Positions 1 through 6,401 of a stretch of 9,940 nucleotides of DNA are shown piece after piece (positions within the stretch are counted from its first letter, which is position 1; the number at the start of each line of letters is the position of its first letter). This DNA is from Bacteroidota bacterium (lineage in GTDB: Bacteria > Bacteroidota > Bacteroidia > Chitinophagales > LD1): contig JAFDYP010000002.1 of the NCBI GenBank assembly GCA_018267355.1, positions 1 through 9,940 of the forward strand, written 5' to 3'. The notes under the pieces are model-generated. The model made no database searches and was not told where the DNA came from. It was given only the letters and a program-made list of their open reading frames with translations. The translations under genes and the position numbers were made by a program.

Positions 1-786
1 GACACACTCGACTATCGGACTTATTTCACCTGTTATTGCCCGGCTAATGCCGGATATATTCCTCCAAACGATTGCTACTACCGATATATAGTTACATCTA
101 AAAACTTCTCAGTATCTGGAGACAGCGTTTATTATACGTATGATATCCATCAGACAGGCACATGTCATATGTTTGCATCTACTCCCTTACAAGCTGGATA
201 CTACGACCTTGACAGTCCCCTGTTTAGAAAGTATTATGACTATGATTCCTGCTACGGCCTAGTAGATACCACTATAATTGGGCACACTGCGCAGCGATAC
301 TATACTACAAAAAGTCCCCGCGCTCCTAATGGACCCGGCATTCCGTATACTTTGAGTAGCACTTATACTATTGCACAAAATCTTGGCTATTTGTCGTGGT
401 ATAATTATTCCGCTACAGGAAACCCGGACCCTCCCTATACGGTATTTGAACACGATTATAGTGGCAATTTGATATACTATTCAAACGGTACTGAGCGTTT
501 CGGCACTCCATTTGATATTGCTGCCGGGGTGGAAGAAACATCGCTTCAGCCGGACATATTAGTATATCCCGATCCTGTCGCTGATAAGTTCAAACTAAGT
601 ACAAAATCTCTCATAGAATCAGCCGTATTGAGCCTTTTAAATCTTGTGGGACAAAAAGTCTATGAAGCGCCTGTATCTAGGACTGAAACCAATCACGACA
701 TTTCAGCGCTGCCGGCGGGTCTTTATCTTTGGCGCATCGAATCCGACCACGGCACCATCCAGTCCGGCAAAATCGTCAAGCAATGA
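1..786 (+). CDS. T9SS-sorted secreted protein, 5' end outside window
   Basis: The frame is open from base 1 to the TGA at 784-786, giving 261 residues with no start or signal peptide in view, so the N-terminus lies upstream. The last ~75 residues form a type A type IX secretion sorting domain (TIGR04183-like): a VYPDPVADKF strand, then LNLVGQKVYE, then HDISALPAGLYLWRI, ending in GKIVKQ. In this family the domain directs export across the outer membrane by the Por/T9SS machinery and is then removed. The rest is rich in Tyr, Ser, Thr and Asp with several Cys and matches no enzyme I recognise. The stretch YTIAQNLGYLSWYNYS resembles YVYISGLGQVVGAYG in the next protein, so the two are probably distant paralogues. 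By eye its codons are more AT-rich than those of the next gene. The identity as T9SS cargo is solid; the specific role is unknown. Confidence 0.85.
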   Translation, partial: DTLDYRTYFTCYCPANAGYIPPNDCYYRYIVTSKNFSVSGDSVYYTYDIHQTGTCHMFASTPLQAGYYDLDSPLFRKYYDYDSCYGLVDTTIIGHTAQRYYTTKSPRAPNGPGIPYTLSSTYTIAQNLGYLSWYNYSATGNPDPPYTVFEHDYSGNLIYYSNGTERFGTPFDIAAGVEETSLQPDILVYPDPVADKFKLSTKSLIESAVLSLLNLVGQKVYEAPVSRTETNHDISALPAGLYLWRIESDHGTIQSGKIVKQ

Positions 787-1568
787 AAAAACTGCTACTA
801 TCGATCCTTCTGTTGTTCACCTTTTCAGGCACCAAGGCCCTGGACACACTCACAATCCGGCAGATATATGATTTTGATCCCGGTGACACTTTTCAATATC
901 ACATCCTGAGCTACGGCGTGCTGTATAGCAACCCTACATCATCCCTTTTCACGGTCGTCATCACTGGCCGCTGGTACTCGCCTGCTATGGATACACTTTA
1001 CTACTCGCGAGAGCGGGATGGCATAGCTGATACGATTTTATACACTGAGCTGGATACCAAACTCAGCCTGACCGACACACCCTCGCAGTACTGCCCCTGC
1101 TCCTGCCGCCTGCGCTCAGACACGGCCTGCGGCGGTATGCGCAATGATATCTTCTGGACCAATGGCGGCGATTACTATGACTATGTCTATATCTCCGGGC
1201 TGGGGCAGGTGGTAGGAGCCTATGGCAGAGATGATGGCCGCCAGACCGATACGTCACTCAACTCGTATGTCAAAGCCAATCGCCGGGGACAGACCCCCTA
1301 CTACTATACAGGTATGGCGGATATACCCGGCGCTCGTATCAGTCTCTATCCCTCACCAGCCACGGTGCAGGTGCGCCTCACCTATCCTGATATATCCGGC
1401 GTGGCGCGCCTATGTATCTACGATGCACTGGGCCGCAGCGTATATGAGCAGCCTCTGTCGCAGGCTGAGTCAGTCCACTTCATCGGAGGTTTGCCGCCGG
1501 GTGTATACCAGTGGCAGGTATGTGATCTAAAAGGATGGTGCCGGTCAGGACGTCTGGTCAAAGAATGA
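783..1568 (+). CDS. T9SS-sorted secreted protein, complete
   Basis: This is a 261-residue protein. An in-frame ATG exists at 729, but the start at 783 is chosen because it begins a clear Sec signal peptide (MKKLLLSILLLFTFSGTKA, cleavage expected near residue 19) and overlaps the preceding stop as ATGA, which suggests translational coupling. The mature N-terminal ~165 residues are Tyr/Asp-rich and contain a Cys cluster (CPCSC, then DTAC) near residues 105-120. Residues ~186-261 are a type A T9SS sorting domain: ISLYPSPATVQVRL, LCIYDALGRSVYE, GGLPPGVYQWQV, SGRLVKE. It is probably a cell-surface or secreted protein of the same loose family as its upstream neighbour. No catalytic motif is recognised. 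Codons are clearly GC-richer than in the upstream paralogue. The stop TGA is immediately followed by the stop of the convergent gene. Confidence 0.85.
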   Translation: MKKLLLSILLLFTFSGTKALDTLTIRQIYDFDPGDTFQYHILSYGVLYSNPTSSLFTVVITGRWYSPAMDTLYYSRERDGIADTILYTELDTKLSLTDTPSQYCPCSCRLRSDTACGGMRNDIFWTNGGDYYDYVYISGLGQVVGAYGRDDGRQTDTSLNSYVKANRRGQTPYYYTGMADIPGARISLYPSPATVQVRLTYPDISGVARLCIYDALGRSVYEQPLSQAESVHFIGGLPPGVYQWQVCDLKGWCRSGRLVKE

Positions 1569-2072
1569 TCAGCGCGTCATGTATTTGGAGTTGACGCCGT
1601 ACATCACGATAAATGCTATACCGATGACGGCCGTAAAGCCACTACCCATCAGCCCTACCAAGCCTCCACCGAAAAGGATAAGCGGCCCTACGATCAGTAC
1701 CACTGTACCGGCGATATAAGAATAATAGCCAGCCTTGCGCAGTCCCCACATCAGGATAGCGCCGATCAGCGTCAGGATATTGCCTAGTAGCGATATGATG
1801 CTGCTTTTGCGGATATTGTCTGCCGACATGGCTGAGAATACATTATTCATCATCCCCTTCACAAAGGCAGGTTGCTCTTTTCCCTCCATCTGATCATCCA
1901 CCTTGCTCTTCGCCTCGCTCATCACGCTGGCTGTAGCATCCGCTGTGAAGTAACCTGTCACAGCCTTGTACAGGCCATATCCGCTACCTATAAAAGTGAG
2001 TATACAGAGAACTGTCAGAAAAGTATTTCTGACTGATAGAGTGGGAGCATTGATTTCCGGAGCTTGTTCCAT
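1569..2072 (-). CDS. Small four-helix membrane protein, unknown function
   Basis: The protein has 167 residues when started at the ATG at 2072 (MEQAPEINAPTL...). The frame can be opened upstream to 2129, but those extra 19 residues look like untranslated leader, and the chosen start follows an A/T-rich stretch typical of Bacteroidota genes. Hydrophobic segments lie at about residues 17-42, 91-111, 115-137 and 138-160, giving four likely inner-membrane helices. Between helices 1 and 2 is a charged, Met-rich loop of ~48 residues (VMSEAKSKVDDQMEGKEQ...). The Pro-rich short N-terminus followed by a helix is a common layout in small Bacteroidota membrane proteins of unknown role. I recognise no family. 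It converges on the T9SS gene with zero bases between the two stop codons and diverges from the membrane pair at 2171. Confidence 0.75.
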   Translation of the reverse strand: MEQAPEINAPTLSVRNTFLTVLCILTFIGSGYGLYKAVTGYFTADATASVMSEAKSKVDDQMEGKEQPAFVKGMMNNVFSAMSADNIRKSSIISLLGNILTLIGAILMWGLRKAGYYSYIAGTVVLIVGPLILFGGGLVGLMGSGFTAVIGIAFIVMYGVNSKYMTR

Positions 2073-2092
2073 ATGATTATATTTTAGTTTTG
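2064..2092 (+). promoter_or_regulatory. Possible Bacteroidota promoter for the 2171-3536 pair
   Basis: TAGTTTTG at 2085-2092 fits the TAnnTTTG -7 consensus, with a weak TTG at 2064-2066, 18 nt upstream, as a candidate -33 element. This would give a ~70-nt leader before the start at 2171. A second exact match, TATGTTTG at 2170-2177, overlaps the annotated start codon but has no good -33 partner. If that one were used, translation would begin at the ATG at 2186. Confidence 0.25.
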
Positions 2093-2170
2093 TTAAAGGT
2101 GAGGATAGTACATGATAAAAGCAAATCACATTATCCCCATTGTTAAAACATATTCACGATCAGATACCTT

Positions 2171-2722
2171 ATGTTTGCGGCTATGTGGCAGCGCACATTT
2201 CTATACCAGGTATGGCAGCGGGACAAAGTCCTCGCGTCATTCTTTGCGCTCTTTATCCTCGGCCAGCTTTTCTTCACGTACAAAGGCGTGGAGAATACCC
2301 CCTTCTGGCACTACGGCATGTACTCAGCGCCACATCACGAGCAGCCCTCCTACCCCGTCTATCGCATAGAGGTAGGGCACCATCCCGTACTGTCAGGCAG
2401 CTTCTTTGAGCAGCAGCGCGAGATAGTGTACAATACTATCGCCGCCTATGACGGGCTGCAGCAGCTACAGTGGCATGACTCGCTGGACCGCGTCATCTCA
2501 CATCGCTTTAGCGGCAGCACAGCAGCGCACCTCCGTACCGTCCTGCTGAATAAACCAGGTATGGACACTCCCTATCAAAAATGGCTCTTTTCCTACATAG
2601 CAGATATGCGCATGATAGAGGAGCCCACGCTCTCAGTATCCCGCGCCACGGTGAGCTACGGGCCTGACGGCACACTACATACAGACAGTACCCACACTTT
2701 ATTTACCCTGCGCAATGACTAG
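2171..2722 (+). CDS. Single-span membrane protein with extracytoplasmic domain, unknown
   Basis: The protein has 183 residues. A hydrophobic segment at about residues 20-37 (VLASFFALFILGQLFFTY) follows a basic N-terminus, so it is probably a signal anchor with the remaining ~145 residues outside the cytoplasm. Just after the span is TPFWHYGMYS. To my eye this resembles a conserved Pro/aromatic-MYS motif seen in small proteins beside HTTM/DoxX-like membrane proteins, but that is an impression, not a match. The rest is soluble, His- and Gln-rich, with no recognised catalytic motif. The start could be the ATG at 2171 or at 2186; neither has a Shine-Dalgarno site. The last 8 bases overlap the next gene, so the two are almost certainly co-translated and probably work together. 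Confidence 0.75.
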   Translation: MFAAMWQRTFLYQVWQRDKVLASFFALFILGQLFFTYKGVENTPFWHYGMYSAPHHEQPSYPVYRIEVGHHPVLSGSFFEQQREIVYNTIAAYDGLQQLQWHDSLDRVISHRFSGSTAAHLRTVLLNKPGMDTPYQKWLFSYIADMRMIEEPTLSVSRATVSYGPDGTLHTDSTHTLFTLRND

Positions 2723-3536
2723 TACCACACAGGCACAGATAGACCTCCGCGCCCGGTACTTCTACCTGGGCAGCGCCGCCGTGCTGATATTGAGCTTTGT
2801 GTCCAGCGCACTCCTGTCGCAGCTATCGCGCCCCGTACTGATAGACCCGGGCATTGACAATACATACTGGCTCATGCACTGGCTGGGTGTACCCGGTGTG
2901 GTCACGCATTCTATCCTGTGGGCGCCGGTACTCGACCTTATATTGTTCTTCTCTGCCTTGGCTGCAGCCGCCTTGTCACCACGGCGTACGTATGCCATTG
3001 TATTTTCTGTGCTGCTCTTCATCTGGCATATTACGCTGTCTACCTACTCCATGCATCACTACCATACCCTCGTAGGTATGCTGGTGCTGAGTGTGCCATT
3101 CTGGTTTGGACAGGGGGAGCGCTTCACTTTTCTCTGGGAGGGCGCGCGCTATTATTTCTTCTTCATGTTTGCCTCTGCCGGCCTGTGGAAGCTGACCCGC
3201 GGGGCGATCTTTGACCCGCATCAGATGGCAGCTATCCTCAAAGCCCAGCACGCTCAGTATCTCTACGATTACCCTGACGGCCTCTTCGCTTCTCTCTATA
3301 CGTACCTGATCTCACACGCAGGGCTCTCGCAGACATTGCTGATCAGCATGATGCTTATCCAGCTCAGTTTTCTCGGAGGCTTCTTTACCAAAAGGCTCGA
3401 CCGTATCTATCTATACTTATTCATTTTCTTCGTCATCATAAACTATCTCGTGATGCACATCAGCTCCCTGCCGCTCCTGATATTTGTGCTGGTACTTATG
3501 GATTGGGACAAGGTCGCTCAAAAGCAATCCTCATAG
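2715..3536 (+). CDS. Polytopic membrane protein, possibly distant HTTM/DoxX-like
   Basis: The protein has 273 residues and about 6-8 membrane helices: near residues 16-36, 57-86, 91-111, 115-132, 145-160 and several in the last 90 residues. A central stretch reads YYFFFMFASAGLWKLTRGAIFDP. An aromatic helix ending in a Gly-x-x-Lys is reminiscent of HTTM (gamma-carboxylase-like) and DoxX family membrane proteins, but the likeness is weak and no catalytic residues can be assigned. Conserved-looking His residues occur in HITLSTYSMHHYHT. The ATG overlaps the stop of the preceding gene (ATGACTAG), so this is the second gene of a two-gene unit: an anchored extracytoplasmic protein plus an integral-membrane partner. 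No terminator is visible after the stop; the next gene begins 155 bp downstream. Confidence 0.8.
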   Translation: MTSTTQAQIDLRARYFYLGSAAVLILSFVSSALLSQLSRPVLIDPGIDNTYWLMHWLGVPGVVTHSILWAPVLDLILFFSALAAAALSPRRTYAIVFSVLLFIWHITLSTYSMHHYHTLVGMLVLSVPFWFGQGERFTFLWEGARYYFFFMFASAGLWKLTRGAIFDPHQMAAILKAQHAQYLYDYPDGLFASLYTYLISHAGLSQTLLISMMLIQLSFLGGFFTKRLDRIYLYLFIFFVIINYLVMHISSLPLLIFVLVLMDWDKVAQKQSS

Positions 3537-3628
3537 TTCGTATCTGGCACGCCATTGATGTCTAAATGTGTACAGATATTTCTTGCCGGAATTTATCTCA
3601 AAATTCCAGTTCTGTTCACACTGTATTC

Positions 3629-3663
3629 ATTCTGAATTATTCATAGCATTCTGAAAATTCTGA
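3629..3663 (+). repeat. Three ATTCTGA repeats upstream of lpdA
   Basis: ATTCTGA occurs at 3629-3635, 3648-3654 and 3657-3663 in the 155-bp gap before lpdA, at start-to-start distances of 19 and 9 bases. A TATCTTG stretch at 3666-3672, 20 nt before the ATG, is a poor fit to the -7 promoter element. The repeats could be binding sites of a regulator of lpdA or chance in an AT-rich gap. Confidence 0.35.
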
Positions 3664-3691
3664 TCTATCTTGCCCCACAAAAATCGATAAT

Positions 3692-5083
3692 ATGCAATAT
3701 GACCTTTTAGTTTTAGGTAGCGGGCCGGGTGGCTATGTGGCAGCGATACGTGCAGCGCAGCTCGGCATGAAAGTAGGCGTGGTAGAGCGCGAAAACCTCG
3801 GCGGCATCTGCCTCAACTGGGGCTGCATCCCTACCAAGGCCCTCCTCAAGAGCGCACAGGTATTTGACTATATATCTCACGCGGCAGACTACGGTATCAC
3901 TGTGGGCAATGCCAAGTCTGATTTCCCGGCTATCATCAAGAGGAGCCGCGGCGTAGCAGAGGGCATGAGCAAAGGCATCCAGTTCCTCTTCAAAAAGAAT
4001 AAGATAGAGGCCATCATGGGCAATGGTGTGCTGAAAAAAGGCGGCAAAATAGAAGTGACAGATGCCTCCGGCAAGAAGGCCGAGCACAGCGCCAAACACA
4101 TCATCATAGCCACCGGTGGCCGCAGCCGCGAGCTACCAAACGTAAAGCAGGACGGCAAGAAGATCTTTGGCTACCGTGAGGCGATGAACCTCCCCTCTCA
4201 GCCGGCCTCTCTCGTAGTGATGGGCTCCGGTGCTATCGGTATGGAGTTCGCCTATTTCTATGCTACTCTGGGCACCAAGGTGACGGTGGTGGAGTTTATG
4301 GACCGCATCCTCCCGCGCGAAGATGAAGACGTGTCAAAGGAGATGCTCAAGATCATGAAGAAGAAAGGCATCGAGTTTATGGTGGGCACCTCTGTAGAGG
4401 CTGTAGATACCAAGGGCAAAGGCTGCGTAGTCTCTACCAAAGACAAGGCAGGCGTTACCGCCAAGATCGAGTGCGATGCCGTCCTCTCTGCCGTAGGTAT
4501 TTCTACCAATCTCGAAGGCATCGGCCTGGAGGAGGTAGGCATCAAGACTGACAAAGGCATCATCGTCACTGACGACTTCTATGCCACCAATGTACCCGGC
4601 TACTACGCCATAGGCGATGTGGTGAAGGGTCCTGCCCTCGCCCACGTGGCCAGCGCAGAGGGCATCACCTGCGTGGAGAAAATAGCGGGCGTCCACACCG
4701 ACGCTATAGACTACAATAACATCCCGAGCTGCACCTACACCTGGCCGGAAGTAGCCTCCGTAGGCTACACCGAGGCCGAGGCCAAAGCCAAAGGCTACGA
4801 GGTCAAGGTGGGCAAGTTCCCGTTCTCTGCCTCCGGCAAAGCCTCTGCGGCAGGTGCCAAGGACGGCTTTGTAAAGGTGATCTTTGACGCCAAGTACGGT
4901 GAGTGGCTCGGCGCCCACATGGTAGGCGCCAATGTGACCGAGATGATAGCCGAGGTAGTGGTAGCCCGCCGCCTCGAGACCACCGGCCACGAGATCATCA
5001 AGTCCATCCACCCGCACCCTACCATGAGCGAGGCAGTGATGGAGGCTACCGCCGCGGCGTTTGGTGAGGTGATACATTTGTAA
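3692..5083 (+). CDS. lpdA: Dihydrolipoyl dehydrogenase (E3)
   Basis: The 463-residue protein has the full length of the E3 family (EC 1.8.1.4). It reoxidises the dihydrolipoyl groups of the 2-oxoacid dehydrogenase complexes and the glycine cleavage system with FAD and NAD+ in the cytoplasm. Visible motifs, in order: the FAD-binding GSGPGG at 9-14; the redox-active disulfide Cys40/Cys45 in GGICLNWGCIPTK; the second dinucleotide-binding motif GSGAIG at 178-183, followed by the acidic end VVEF; the FAD-contacting YYAIGDV; and the C-terminal HPHPTMSE, with the catalytic pair His442 and Glu447. All key residues are present. It stands alone rather than inside a pyruvate or 2-oxoglutarate dehydrogenase operon, so it may serve several complexes. 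The start is supported by an A-rich leader and by the family N-terminus. A terminator follows at 5136. Confidence 0.97.
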   Translation: MQYDLLVLGSGPGGYVAAIRAAQLGMKVGVVERENLGGICLNWGCIPTKALLKSAQVFDYISHAADYGITVGNAKSDFPAIIKRSRGVAEGMSKGIQFLFKKNKIEAIMGNGVLKKGGKIEVTDASGKKAEHSAKHIIIATGGRSRELPNVKQDGKKIFGYREAMNLPSQPASLVVMGSGAIGMEFAYFYATLGTKVTVVEFMDRILPREDEDVSKEMLKIMKKKGIEFMVGTSVEAVDTKGKGCVVSTKDKAGVTAKIECDAVLSAVGISTNLEGIGLEEVGIKTDKGIIVTDDFYATNVPGYYAIGDVVKGPALAHVASAEGITCVEKIAGVHTDAIDYNNIPSCTYTWPEVASVGYTEAEAKAKGYEVKVGKFPFSASGKASAAGAKDGFVKVIFDAKYGEWLGAHMVGANVTEMIAEVVVARRLETTGHEIIKSIHPHPTMSEAVMEATAAAFGEVIHL

Positions 5084-5135
5084 TAAAAGTGATCGGAAAG
5101 TCAGGAAAACCGGCGATCCGCTGATACGAATAACG

Positions 5136-5169
5136 AAGCCCTGCGAGAGATCGCGGGGCTTTGACTTTT
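5136..5169 (+). terminator. Rho-independent terminator of lpdA
   Basis: A 10-bp stem (5136-5145 with 5152-5161, one T-G wobble) with loop AGAGAT is followed by TGACTTTT. It lies 52 bases after the lpdA stop. The T tract is interrupted, so strength is uncertain. Confidence 0.65.
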
Positions 5170-5183
5170 CCACTGACAAGAGC

Positions 5184-5215
5184 AAAAAACAAAAAAGGCC
5201 CCCGAAAGGACCTTT
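5184..5215 (-). terminator. Rho-independent terminator of the tRNA gene
   Basis: Read on the minus strand, AAAGGTCC (5215-5208) pairs with GGGCCTTT (5201-5194), with one wobble, across a 6-nt loop. It is followed by T6-G-T6. It starts 5 bases after the tRNA discriminator base. Its tail GGCCTTTTTTGTTTTT is identical to that of the plus-strand terminator at 5511-5540. Confidence 0.9.
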
Positions 5216-5219
5216 GATG

Positions 5220-5293
<74 letters not shown>

Positions 5294-5303
5294 ATAGGGA
5301 GCG

Positions 5304-5335
5304 CAAATATAGCTTTTCACCCGAAAACTGCAAAA
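5304..5335 (-). promoter_or_regulatory. Bacteroidota-type promoter of the tRNA gene
   Basis: On the minus strand, TTTTG (5335-5331) is followed after exactly 19 nt by TATATTTG (5311-5304), a full match to the TTTG/TAnnTTTG consensus of the Bacteroidota primary sigma factor. Transcription would start near 5297, a few bases before the tRNA at 5293. Confidence 0.85.
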
Positions 5336-5384
5336 GTTTCATCGAAGTCTGTCTAAGCCTATGTCTTTCAATCTAAGTCAGTAG

Positions 5385-5404
5385 CCCCGGTCTTTACACC
5401 GGGG
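5385..5404. repeat. REP-like GC hairpin
   Basis: CCCCGGT (5385-5391) and ACCGGGG (5398-5404) form a perfect 7-bp stem around CTTTAC. No T tract follows on either strand, so it is not a standard terminator. It resembles dispersed hairpin repeats of Bacteroidota intergenic regions. Confidence 0.5.
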
Positions 5405-5416
5405 TAAAAAGGAACC

Positions 5417-5446
5417 TATTGTATTGGCTTTAGCCTAATTACAATA
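5417..5446. repeat. Imperfect 12-bp hairpin with GGCTTTAGCC core
   Basis: The 5' arm TATTGTATTGGC (5417-5428) pairs with 5433-5446 around loop TTTA, with two single-base bulges (T5436 and T5440). No T tract follows. Like the hairpin at 5385, its loop is CTTTA-like, so both may be decayed members of one small repeat family. Confidence 0.45.
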
Positions 5447-5473
5447 CCTCACCTATCGGACACCAAACAAAGA

Positions 5474-5501
5474 TCGAGGGTTCGAGCCCCCCTCTCGCTA
5501 C
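5474..5501 (+). pseudogene. tRNA 3'-end fragment (partial duplicate of the CAT tRNA)
   Basis: The fragment is identical for 28 bases to the 3' end of the tRNA at 5220-5293 but lies on the opposite strand: T arm, 3' acceptor strand and discriminator, then GATAG. It starts TCGAGGGTTCGAGC and ends CTCGCTAC. The bases before it (ACCAAACAAAGA) contain no D arm, anticodon arm or 5' acceptor strand, so it cannot fold as a tRNA. It is followed by its own terminator, as a real tRNA gene would be. It carries the same T-stem A-C mismatch as the intact gene, which argues for common origin. Confidence 0.85.
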
Positions 5502-5510
5502 GATAGAGAA

Positions 5511-5540
5511 GCCACCTTTTAGGTGGCCTTTTTTGTTTTT
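5511..5540 (+). terminator. Rho-independent terminator after the tRNA fragment
   Basis: GCCACCT (5511-5517) and AGGTGGC (5521-5527) form a 7-bp stem with loop TTT, followed by C-T6-G-T5. It is strong and plus-strand directed. It ends only 22 bases before the lipoprotein start, so it would block readthrough into that gene from upstream. Confidence 0.88.
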
Positions 5541-5562
5541 ATCTTTATTCCCAATGCAAAAC

Positions 5563-6270
5563 ATGAAAACTATTCTGGCTACTCTTTTTATAACGCTAAT
5601 CATTAGCTGTAGGGATTCTGGCCATCAACATATCGGGAGCTACTCGATTGCAGAAATCGACACTGACGCGATAAACATCAAAAAAGAAGATTTTCGTTTG
5701 TCCTTAAGCTCAATGAAACTCAAGTCTGGGCTTCAGCAAACGGAGTCTATTTATCTAACCGATTCTACACAGCTTTGGATTACACTTAGTAAAGATAAGA
5801 CGGCACTATGCAAGATTGAGAATAATGCAATCGAAGGAAAACTCTTGGTGTTTGACGAGCATATGGTTGTTAAGGGCATTAGCTGGTTTCACAATGGACA
5901 AGAGTTTCTAACAATTACGCCAGCGGCTATTCTTACTTATTCCAATTTTAAGAACATTATCGCAGGTCATATTAAAAAGCCGACCATCTCCTCAGAAAAG
6001 GTGAGTCTGGAACGTACTAAATACCATATAGAAATAATGCAACCGACTTACCCATTGATGCTAAGTCAGATTGACATAAGAAATAAGGAAGATAAGTCAA
6101 TAAAAATGCAAGATCTACGGGATGACCTGATCTCAAATAGCCGTCATTTTTATATCGACAGCTTTGACTTCCCAGTCGAAATTAATATTGCTTATTTCAA
6201 AGAGCCAGACACTGTACTTAAAAGGTATCAATGGCGTAGCGATTCGCAAGTCATTATCCAAAAAGATTAA
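5563..6270 (+). CDS. Orphan lipoprotein, unknown function
   Basis: The protein has 235 residues. The start at 5563 is chosen because it gives a compact lipoprotein signal, MKTILATLFITLIISC, with lipobox IIS-C and the lipidated Cys at residue 16. An in-frame ATG at 5554 is possible, and a TTG at 5533 would lie inside the upstream terminator's T tract and is rejected. The mature protein (CRDSGHQ...) has no further membrane span and alternates short hydrophobic strands with charged turns, suggesting a mostly beta fold anchored in the envelope. I recognise no family. By eye, GC content is clearly below the genes on both sides, hinting at foreign origin. It sits directly behind the tRNA fragment and its terminator, so its promoter must lie within about 20-50 bases. 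TATCTTTA at 5540-5547 is a near-consensus -7 element. Confidence 0.75.
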   Translation: MKTILATLFITLIISCRDSGHQHIGSYSIAEIDTDAINIKKEDFRLSLSSMKLKSGLQQTESIYLTDSTQLWITLSKDKTALCKIENNAIEGKLLVFDEHMVVKGISWFHNGQEFLTITPAAILTYSNFKNIIAGHIKKPTISSEKVSLERTKYHIEIMQPTYPLMLSQIDIRNKEDKSIKMQDLRDDLISNSRHFYIDSFDFPVEINIAYFKEPDTVLKRYQWRSDSQVIIQKD

Positions 6271-6326
6271 TGCAGTCGCAGGCCCTCTGTTTCTGACCGC
6301 CTGACCAGCAAGCGACAAACTCATTA

Positions 6327-6346
6327 GATAAAGAATACCATTTATC
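6327..6346. repeat. Short inverted repeat upstream of pbpC
   Basis: GATAAA (6327-6332) and TTTATC (6341-6346) are perfect arms 8 bases apart, in the 131-bp gap between the lipoprotein and pbpC. No T tract follows. It could be an operator or chance. No consensus promoter is evident in this gap. Confidence 0.25.
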
Positions 6347-6401
6347 ACATACTTAGAAAAGGCCCCTTCCGTTTTATACCTGATCTGCCTATCTTACCTG
6401 C

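Noticed and set aside
729..782. Upstream in-frame start for the second T9SS protein
   Set aside because: The extra 18 residues (MAHRIRPRHHPVRQNRQA) would sit in front of a textbook signal peptide and overlap the preceding sorting domain. The ATGA-coupled start at 783 is better.
3629..3663. CRISPR-like reading of the ATTCTGA repeats
   Set aside because: Seven-base repeats with 2- and 12-base gaps do not fit repeat or spacer lengths, and no cas gene is present.
4334..5185. Long open frame of 283 codons antisense to lpdA
   Set aside because: It lies opposite a certain lpdA gene with complete catalytic motifs. Its His/Gly/Tyr-rich translation is typical of an antisense shadow in GC-rich codons.
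5385..5404. Terminator call for the CCCCGGT hairpin
   Set aside because: There is no T tract on either strand after the stem.
5533..5562. TTG at 5533 or ATG at 5554 as the start of the lipoprotein
   Set aside because: The TTG lies in the T tract of the upstream terminator. The ATG at 5563 gives a normal-length lipoprotein signal, though 5554 cannot be fully excluded.
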